Positions 58,146 to 64,000 of a DNA stretch of 64,000 bases are shown piece after piece (the stretch's first letter is position 1; each line of letters starts with the position of its first letter). This DNA is from Alphaproteobacteria bacterium. Lineage in GTDB: Bacteria > Pseudomonadota > Alphaproteobacteria > CACIAM-22H2. Where the stretch lies: the NCBI GenBank assembly GCA_016793165.1, contig JAEULA010000081.1, positions 1 through 64,000 on the forward strand, read 5' to 3'. Made by a program: the position numbers and the translations under genes. The notes below the pieces were generated by a model. The model searched no databases and was not told where the DNA came from. It worked only from the letters and a program-made list of their open reading frames with translations.

Positions 58146-60423
58146 GGGCGTGCCGATGATCGGCGCCGCGCTGGCCCACGACAGCGCCCGCAGGCACGTC
58201 ACCGGCGAGGCGCTCTATGTCGACGACCTGCCCGAGCCGCCGGGCCTGCTGCACACCGTGCTCGTTCTGTCGACCGAGGCGCATGCGGCGATCACGCGCA
58301 TCGATGTCGACGCCGCGCGCGCCCTGCTCGGCGGCGACGGCGCGATCGTCACGGCCGCGGACATCCCCGGACGCAACGATGTCGGTCCGATCTCCGGTCC
58401 CGAGCCGATCCTCGCCGAGGGCGTCGTCGAGTATGTCGGCCAGCCGGTCGTCGCCGTCGCCGCGTCGAGCCGGCGGGCCGCGCGCGACGCCGCCGCGCGC
58501 GTGCGCATCGCCTACGATCCCCGCGAGGCCGTGCTCGACATCGCCGCCGCCATGGCCGCCGGGCGCTTCGTTTGCCCGCCGCACACGATGCGGCGCGGCG
58601 ACGCGGCCGCCGCGCTCGCCCGCGCGCCGCGTCGGCTGGCGGGCATGCTGCGCATCGGCAGCCAGGATCACTTCTATCTCGAGGGCCAGGTCGCGCTCGC
58701 GATCCCGCAGGAAGGCGGCGCGATGCTGATCCTCGCCTCCTCGCAGCATCCGAGCGAGGTGCAGAAGATGGTGGCCCGCGTGCTCGGCGTGGATCAGGCC
58801 GCCGTCACGACGGAGGTGCGCCGCATGGGCGGCGGCTTCGGCGGCAAGGAGACCCAGCCCGCCATCTTCGCGGCGATCGCCGCGGTGATCGCGCGGCGCA
58901 CCCGGCGGCCGGTGAAGCTGCGGCTCGACCGCGACGACGACATGATGATCACCGGCAAGCGCCACGATTTCGAAGCGCGCTGGCAGGCCGGCTTCGACGA
59001 CGAGGGCCGGCTCCTTGCCGTCGAGATGGACCTTGCGGCGCGCGCGGGCCATGTCGCCGACCTGTCGCCGGCGATCGTCGACCGCGCGATGTTCCACGCG
59101 CTCAACGCCTATGCCGTACCCGACGCCCGCGTCACAGGCTTCGCCTGCCGGACCCACACGCAGTCGAACACCGCCTTCCGCGGCTTCGGCGGGCCTCAGG
59201 GCATGCTCGCAGCCGAGGCGATGATCGACGCGATCGCGCGGTCGCTCGACGCCGATCCGGTCGCGATCCGGCGACGCAACTACGTCGTGCCGGGCCGCGA
59301 CGCGACACATTACGGCCAGATGGTCGAGGACTTCGTCCTGCCGCGGATCACCGACGAGCTGCTGGCGACGTCCGACTACGCCGCGCGGCGCGCGGCCATC
59401 GACGCCGCGAACCGGCGCGGCGGGCCGACGCGCCGCGGGCTCGCCTTCGCGCCGGTGATGTTCGGGATCTCGTTCACCGCCACGGCGTACAACCAGGCCG
59501 GCGCGCTGGTTCACGTCTACACCGACGGCACGGTGCAGCTGAACCACGGCGGCACCGAGATGGGCCAGGGCCTGTTCCAGAAGGTTGCACAGATCGTCGC
59601 CGCCGCCTTCGGCATCGACGTCGCCCGGGTACGCCTGACCGCGACGAACACGGGCAAGGTGCCGAACACCTCCGCCACGGCGGCGTCCTCGGGCACCGAT
59701 CTCAACGGCGCCGCGGCCGCGGATGCGTGCCGCCAGATCAAGGAGCGGCTCGCCGAGTTCGCCGCGCGGCGGCACGGCGGCGCGCCCGACGCCATCCGCT
59801 TCGAGGACGGCGCGATTGCCGGGGACGGCTGGTCGCTGCCCTTCGCGCAGCTCGTGACGCAGGCCTACGGCGCGCGCGTCCAGCTCTGGGCCGCCGGCTT
59901 CTACGCCACGCCCAAGATCCACTACGACCGCGCCACCGCGACCGGGCGGCCGTTCTTCTACTTCGCCTGCGGCGCCGCCGTGTGCGAGGCGGAGATCGAC
60001 GTCGCGACGGGCGAGAGCCGCATCCTGCGTGCCGACCTGCTGCACGACGTCGGGCGTTCGATCAACCCGGCCCTCGATCTCGGGCAGGTGGAGGGCGGCT
60101 TCATCCAGGGCCTGGGCTGGCTGACCTGCGAGGAGATCGTCTTCGATCGCGACGGCCGCCTGCGCACCCACGCGCCGTCGACCTACAAGATCCCGACCGC
60201 GCGCGACCTGCCGCCCGACTTCCGCGTGCGGCTGCTCGAGAGCAGCGCCAATGCCGAGGCCACGATCCACCGCTCCAAGGCCGTGGGCGAGCCGCCGCTG
60301 ATGCTCGCAAACGCCGCCTGGCTCGCGATCAAGGATGCGGCGCGCGCGGCGTCGGCGCGCGCGGAGGTCGAGCTCGACGCGCCGGCGACGCCCGAAGCGA
60401 TCCTGCGCGCGATCCGCGGATGA
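58138..60423 (+). CDS. xdhB: Xanthine dehydrogenase large, molybdopterin-binding subunit
   Basis: 761 residues. It carries the molybdopterin contacts GGGFGGKETQPA, NTAFRGFGGPQGM and the catalytic Glu near the C-terminus in KAVGEPPLML. The N-terminal a/b-hammerhead begins RHVTGEALYVDDLPEP. TSATAASSGTDLNGAA is another family stretch. The ATG at 58138 lies within the last codons of xdhA, so translation of the two subunits is coupled. Forms a heterotetramer with XdhA in the cytosol. Confidence 0.96.
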   Translation: MAEGVPMIGAALAHDSARRHVTGEALYVDDLPEPPGLLHTVLVLSTEAHAAITRIDVDAARALLGGDGAIVTAADIPGRNDVGPISGPEPILAEGVVEYVGQPVVAVAASSRRAARDAAARVRIAYDPREAVLDIAAAMAAGRFVCPPHTMRRGDAAAALARAPRRLAGMLRIGSQDHFYLEGQVALAIPQEGGAMLILASSQHPSEVQKMVARVLGVDQAAVTTEVRRMGGGFGGKETQPAIFAAIAAVIARRTRRPVKLRLDRDDDMMITGKRHDFEARWQAGFDDEGRLLAVEMDLAARAGHVADLSPAIVDRAMFHALNAYAVPDARVTGFACRTHTQSNTAFRGFGGPQGMLAAEAMIDAIARSLDADPVAIRRRNYVVPGRDATHYGQMVEDFVLPRITDELLATSDYAARRAAIDAANRRGGPTRRGLAFAPVMFGISFTATAYNQAGALVHVYTDGTVQLNHGGTEMGQGLFQKVAQIVAAAFGIDVARVRLTATNTGKVPNTSATAASSGTDLNGAAAADACRQIKERLAEFAARRHGGAPDAIRFEDGAIAGDGWSLPFAQLVTQAYGARVQLWAAGFYATPKIHYDRATATGRPFFYFACGAAVCEAEIDVATGESRILRADLLHDVGRSINPALDLGQVEGGFIQGLGWLTCEEIVFDRDGRLRTHAPSTYKIPTARDLPPDFRVRLLESSANAEATIHRSKAVGEPPLMLANAAWLAIKDAARAASARAEVELDAPATPEAILRAIRG

Positions 60424-60526
60424 CGGCGATGGACGCGAGGGCGTTGCGGCCGGCCGCGACGACGACGACCGCGGCACGACACGCGTGGCGCCTCGCTTGC
60501 GAACCCGGCTCGACGGGCCGCCTGCC

Positions 60527-61315
60527 GTGAGCGATCCGTCCCCGCCGCCCGCCCAGCTCGACTGGCTCGAGGCGCTCGGTGCGGCGCGCGCCGCCGGCGA
60601 GTCCTGCGTGCTGGTGACCGTCGCCGAGGCAAAGGGCTCGAGCCCGCGCGAGTCGGGCGCGAAGATGCTGGTGCGCGCCGACGGGCGATTCGCCGGCTCG
60701 ATCGGCGGCGGCCATCTCGAGCATCAGGCGCTCGCGCGCGCCGCCGCGCTGATCGCGGCCGGCGACCCGGCGCCGCGGCTGGAGCCGCTCGCGCTCGGCG
60801 CACAGCTCGGCCAGTGCTGCGGCGGCCGCGTCACCCTGCTCTACGAAGTCTTCGTCGCGGCGGGCCGGGTGCTGGCGCTGTTCGGCGCCGGACATGTCGG
60901 CAAGGAGGTCGTCGCGGTGCTCGAGGGCTTGCCGCTGCGGATCCGCTGGATCGACTCGCGCGCCGACCAGTTCCCGGCCGCAGCGCGCCCCGGCGTCGAG
61001 ACGCTGGTCGCCCCCCATCCCGCCGACGAGGTCAGGGACCTGCCCGCGGGCGCGCTCCTCGTCGCGATGACGCACAGCCACGACCTCGACCTCGCCATCG
61101 CGGAGCAGGCGCTGCGCCGGGGCGATCTCGCCTATGTGGGCGTCATCGGCTCGGCGACCAAGGCCGCTCGTTTCCGCGCGCGGCTCGCCGCGAAGGGGAT
61201 CGACGCGGGCGCGCTGCATTGTCCGATCGGCGTGCCGGGGCTGAAGGCCAAGCACCCCCGCGCCGTTGCCGTCGCGCTGGCGGCGGAGCTGCTACCGCTT
61301 CTCGGACCGATCTGA
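60527..61315 (+). CDS. xdhC: Xanthine dehydrogenase accessory protein XdhC
   Basis: Chaperone that binds and sulfurates the molybdenum cofactor before insertion into XdhB. 262 residues starting with GTG at 60527; the frame is open to 60335 but the XdhC_CoxI domain begins near residue 8 (WLEALGAARAAGESCVLVTV). AEAKGSSPRESGAKMLV and SIGGGHLEHQAL are typical, and the C-terminal Rossmann part has LALFGAGHVGKEVV. The ribosome site is weak. 103 bases after xdhB. Confidence 0.92.
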   Translation: MSDPSPPPAQLDWLEALGAARAAGESCVLVTVAEAKGSSPRESGAKMLVRADGRFAGSIGGGHLEHQALARAAALIAAGDPAPRLEPLALGAQLGQCCGGRVTLLYEVFVAAGRVLALFGAGHVGKEVVAVLEGLPLRIRWIDSRADQFPAAARPGVETLVAPHPADEVRDLPAGALLVAMTHSHDLDLAIAEQALRRGDLAYVGVIGSATKAARFRARLAAKGIDAGALHCPIGVPGLKAKHPRAVAVALAAELLPLLGPI

Positions 61316-61471
61316 TAACTGCCAAGCGAAGCGTCCGACTCACGCTCGCGACCGGGCGACGGGCGATCCGGAGCCGCGACGCGCCCGGGTCGATCGTGCA
61401 CCGATCCGGCCATGCCACCGGTCCGGGCGTTCCGATGTCGATGCGCAGACCACGACGGAGCCCAAGCGGCC

Positions 61472-62512
61472 ATGGCCGGTTTCATCCTCGTCCACAGCAT
61501 CCTCCTGGTCGGCCTCGCGGCGATCGCGACCGCGGTCGCTTGGGCGATGGCGCGCTGGCGGCCGCTGATGGATCAGCCCAACGACCGCTCCTCCCACGCG
61601 CTGCCCACGCCGCGCGGCGGCGGGCTCGGCATCGTCGCCGCGGCGGTGTTCGGTTGGATCCTGTTCTGGAATGCGGGCTTCGCATCGCGACCGGTCGCCG
61701 GCGCCGAGATCGGCCTGCTCGTCGGCGCGCTGATCGTCGCGGCCGCGGGGCTCGCCGACGACCGCCGCGCGCAGCCCGCGCGGCTGAAGTTCGGCGCGCA
61801 GGCCCTCGCGGCGAGCGTCGCGATCGCGCTCGGGCTCGATCTCGCGCATTTGCACGTGCCGCTGCTCGGTCCGATCGCGCTCGGCCCGGCCGGCCCGGTG
61901 CTGGCGTTCGTCTGGCTGGTGGGACTCACCAACGCCTTCAATTTCATGGACGGGCTCGACGGGCTCGCGGCGACGACCGCGACGATCGCGGCGATCGGGC
62001 TGGCGCTGGCCGCGCATGTCCTCGGCGACGGCCCGACGGCCGCGCTCGCGTGGTCGCTCGCGGCGGCAAGCGCGGGCTTCCTCGTGCTCAACCGGCCGCC
62101 GGCGCGCATCTTCATGGGCGATGTCGGCAGCCAGTTCCTCGGCTTCGCCTTCGCCGGCATCGGTCTGCTGCTCGCGCGCCGCGGCGCACCGGGGGTCGGA
62201 GCCCTGATCGTGCCGCTGCTCCTGCTCCACTTCCTGTTCGACACGATCGTCACGGCGATCGCGCGCGCACGGCGCGGCGCCCCGCTGTGGCAGGCGCATC
62301 GCGAGCACCTCTACCAGCGCCTCAACCGCAGCGGCCTCGACCATGGCGGCGTCACGCTGTGGCTCGGCGTCATGGCGCTGCTGCAGGTCGTCTTCGCCCT
62401 GGGCATGGTCGCCGTGCTGCCGCACGCGCCATGGCTCGCCTTCGTGCCGGCGCTGTGGCTGCAGCTCGTCCATGCCTGGGTCGTCGCCCGGCGCGAGCGG
62501 GCGGCGACCTGA
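61472..62512 (+). CDS. Polyprenyl-phosphate sugar-1-phosphate transferase (glycosyltransferase family 4, WecA/WbpL-like)
   Basis: A 346-residue multi-span membrane protein that starts surface-polysaccharide synthesis by moving a sugar-1-phosphate onto undecaprenyl phosphate. Signature segments: DQPNDRSSHALPTPRGGGLG, NAFNFMDGLDGLAATT (the catalytic Asp-rich loop), PPARIFMGDVGSQFLGF and REHLYQRLNRSGLDHGGV. About ten hydrophobic stretches. The ATG at 61472 gives the family N-terminus; an in-frame ATG at 61412 adds a Cys/Arg-rich part without a good ribosome site. It fits the rfb operon's rhamnose supply, though 38 kb apart. Confidence 0.92.
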   Translation: MAGFILVHSILLVGLAAIATAVAWAMARWRPLMDQPNDRSSHALPTPRGGGLGIVAAAVFGWILFWNAGFASRPVAGAEIGLLVGALIVAAAGLADDRRAQPARLKFGAQALAASVAIALGLDLAHLHVPLLGPIALGPAGPVLAFVWLVGLTNAFNFMDGLDGLAATTATIAAIGLALAAHVLGDGPTAALAWSLAAASAGFLVLNRPPARIFMGDVGSQFLGFAFAGIGLLLARRGAPGVGALIVPLLLLHFLFDTIVTAIARARRGAPLWQAHREHLYQRLNRSGLDHGGVTLWLGVMALLQVVFALGMVAVLPHAPWLAFVPALWLQLVHAWVVARRERAAT

Positions 62513-62530
62513 CCGTCCGGCGCCGCCCGG

Positions 62531-63943
62531 TCAGACCGACAGCGGCGGCTCCGGCAGCGGCGCGACGCGCTCGATCGCCGCGCAGAGAGCGAGCACGCCC
62601 TCCTCGTTCCAGCGCGGGCCGACGACCTGCAAGCCGACCGGCAGGCCGGAGCGGTCGAGCCCGGCGGGCACCGACGCCACGGGCAGTCCCGTCAGCGACA
62701 GGCAGAAGGTCGGCGCGGCCCAGTCGATGTAGCTCTCCATCTTCCGGCCGGCGATCGTCTCGGGATAGTTCTGCTCGACCGGGAACGGCGGCACCGGCGC
62801 GCAGGGCGTGAGCAGCCGGTCGTAGCGTTCGAAGAGCGCCACCATGCGCATCAGGATCTCGGTGCGGCCGCGTTCGCCGAGCGCGACGTCGCGCGGGCTC
62901 TGCGCAAGGGCGAAACGCAGATTGCCCGCGTAGTTGGCGCCGAGGCGATCGACCTTGTCGAGCATGTCGAGGCCGCCGTTGAGGACGAATTGTCCGCGCA
63001 GCTGCGCGAAGGCCTTGCGGCCGATCGAGAGGTCGAGATCGATCTCCTCGACCACGCAGCCGAGATCGCGCAGGCGCAAGGCGGCCTCGCGGCAGACGCG
63101 CTCGACCTCGGGATCGACGCCGATTCGCGCGATGTCCGGGCAATAGGCGACGCGCAGGCCTTGCCGCACCGCGCCGGTCGCGGCGGCGACGAAATCGCGG
63201 CCCGCGACCGGCACCAGATGCGGCTCGCGCGGATCCGGGCCGGCGACCGCCTGGAGCATCAGCGCCAGATCCGCGGTGCGCCGCGCCATGGGGCCGTCGA
63301 CGCTCAGGGGATTCCAGGGCTGCGCGTTGGGCACCATGGGCACGAGGCCGGCCGAGGGGCGCAGCCCGACGGTGCCGCAGAACGCCGCGGGCAGGCGCAG
63401 GCTGCCGCCGAGGTCCGAGCCCGTGGCAAGCGCGAACATGCCGGCGACCAGACCGGCCGCGCCGCCGCCCGTCGAGCCCGCCGCCGACAGCGCCGTGTTC
63501 CAAGGATTGCGGGTCGCGCCGAACACCGCGTTCACCGTGTTCGCGCCGTAGGCGAACTCGGGCACGTTGGTCTTGCCGATGAGGATCGCGTCGGCCGCGC
63601 GCGCACGCTCGACGATCAGCGCGTCGTCGTCGGGGACGTGGTCCTTCATCAGCGGCGAGCCGTAGGTCGTGCGCACGCCCTTGGTCGGATGGGTGTCCTT
63701 GATCCCCACCGGCACGCCGGCGAGCAGGCCGACCGGCGCCCCCTGCGCGAGCCGCGCCTCGAGCGCCTGCGCCTGCGCCAGCGCGTCGTCGGTCATCGCC
63801 GTGACGACCGCATTGAGCTTCGGGTTGTGGAGCGCGATCGCGGCGAGATGGGCCTGGACCACGGCTGTGGGCGCGATCTCGCGGGCCGCGACACGGCGCG
63901 AAATCTCGAGAGCGGGGAGACGGGTGAGCGACAGGTCGGACAT
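62531..63943 (-). CDS. Amidase-signature hydrolase
   Basis: A 470-residue amidase. Triad residues: Lys in PVGIKDTHPTKG, the loop AGSTGGGAAGLVAG in place of the usual GGSSGG, and nucleophile Ser in GSDLGGSLRLPAA. GLPVASVPAGLDRSGLPVGL matches the C-terminal family stretch. The altered loop keeps the first Ser but puts Thr at the second position and Ala before it, so activity is likely retained. Converges on the sugar-transferase gene with 18 bases between. Its start region (to 64000) holds no other gene. Confidence 0.92.
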   Translation of the reverse strand: MSDLSLTRLPALEISRRVAAREIAPTAVVQAHLAAIALHNPKLNAVVTAMTDDALAQAQALEARLAQGAPVGLLAGVPVGIKDTHPTKGVRTTYGSPLMKDHVPDDDALIVERARAADAILIGKTNVPEFAYGANTVNAVFGATRNPWNTALSAAGSTGGGAAGLVAGMFALATGSDLGGSLRLPAAFCGTVGLRPSAGLVPMVPNAQPWNPLSVDGPMARRTADLALMLQAVAGPDPREPHLVPVAGRDFVAAATGAVRQGLRVAYCPDIARIGVDPEVERVCREAALRLRDLGCVVEEIDLDLSIGRKAFAQLRGQFVLNGGLDMLDKVDRLGANYAGNLRFALAQSPRDVALGERGRTEILMRMVALFERYDRLLTPCAPVPPFPVEQNYPETIAGRKMESYIDWAAPTFCLSLTGLPVASVPAGLDRSGLPVGLQVVGPRWNEEGVLALCAAIERVAPLPEPPLSV

Positions 63944-64000
63944 GGTCTCTCGTCGGTGGCGGAGGGACTCGGGGCGCCGGCGTCGGCGCGGCGGGCAGCG

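Overview
The window is GC-rich (roughly 70%) and almost fully coding. Gene content points to an alphaproteobacterium, probably near Rhodospirillales: the CobS/CobT cobaltochelatase pair next to a J-domain protein, aroK-aroB back to back with an xerD block, a ChvG/ChvI-like two-component pair, xdhABC, and accA coupled to meaB. The lineage call is inference from gene families and order. I saw no rRNA, tRNA, CRISPR array, insertion sequence or prophage.

Layout. 1-3580 (minus) is the N-terminal part of a giant secreted beta-repeat protein that runs off the left edge. 4017-8717 holds an M20 amidohydrolase, a CocE-type esterase, a TauD-type dioxygenase and a CBS-pair protein. 8868-14819 is a housekeeping block: CorC-type membrane protein, aroB and aroK on the minus strand, facing a 49-residue membrane protein, a secreted protein and xerD on the plus strand. 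14900-19356 holds malate synthase with a histone-H1-like N-terminal tail, accA, meaB and rpmB. 19710-23179 is a complete dTDP-L-rhamnose operon (rfbC-B-D-A). 23202-28105 has three exported hydrolases and a membrane acyltransferase. 28137-31754 is cobT, cobS and a J-domain protein.

31866-40855 mixes a lipoprotein, a CaiB-type CoA-transferase coupled to a MaoC/HTD2-type hydratase, a redoxin-like/2OG-Fe(II) oxygenase fusion, a PAS protein, and a gamma-glutamyltranspeptidase, amidase and enoyl-CoA isomerase run. 40882-45287 has a DUF3047 protein, an orphan, and a sensor kinase/response regulator/lipoprotein operon. 45600-48242 is queA-tgt-queF (queuosine). 48277-53532 is a polyamine-type ABC importer fused into an operon with an amidohydrolase and carrying a large inverted repeat. 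The right end holds a patatin-like lipase, queG, xdhABC, a polyprenyl-phosphate sugar transferase and an amidase.

How the genes work together: queA, tgt, queF and queG supply most late steps of queuosine modification. accA/meaB/malate synthase and the CoA-transferase/hydratase pair sit at acyl-CoA and glyoxylate metabolism, and cobST supports the B12 that a MeaB partner mutase would need. rfbCBDA, the acyltransferase and the polyprenyl-phosphate transferase fit cell-surface polysaccharide synthesis. Many genes overlap by 1-8 bases, so translational coupling is common. No single locus is clearly a new defence or mobile system. The most unusual items are the basic tail on malate synthase, the redoxin-like/oxygenase fusion and the nested palindrome inside the ABC operon.
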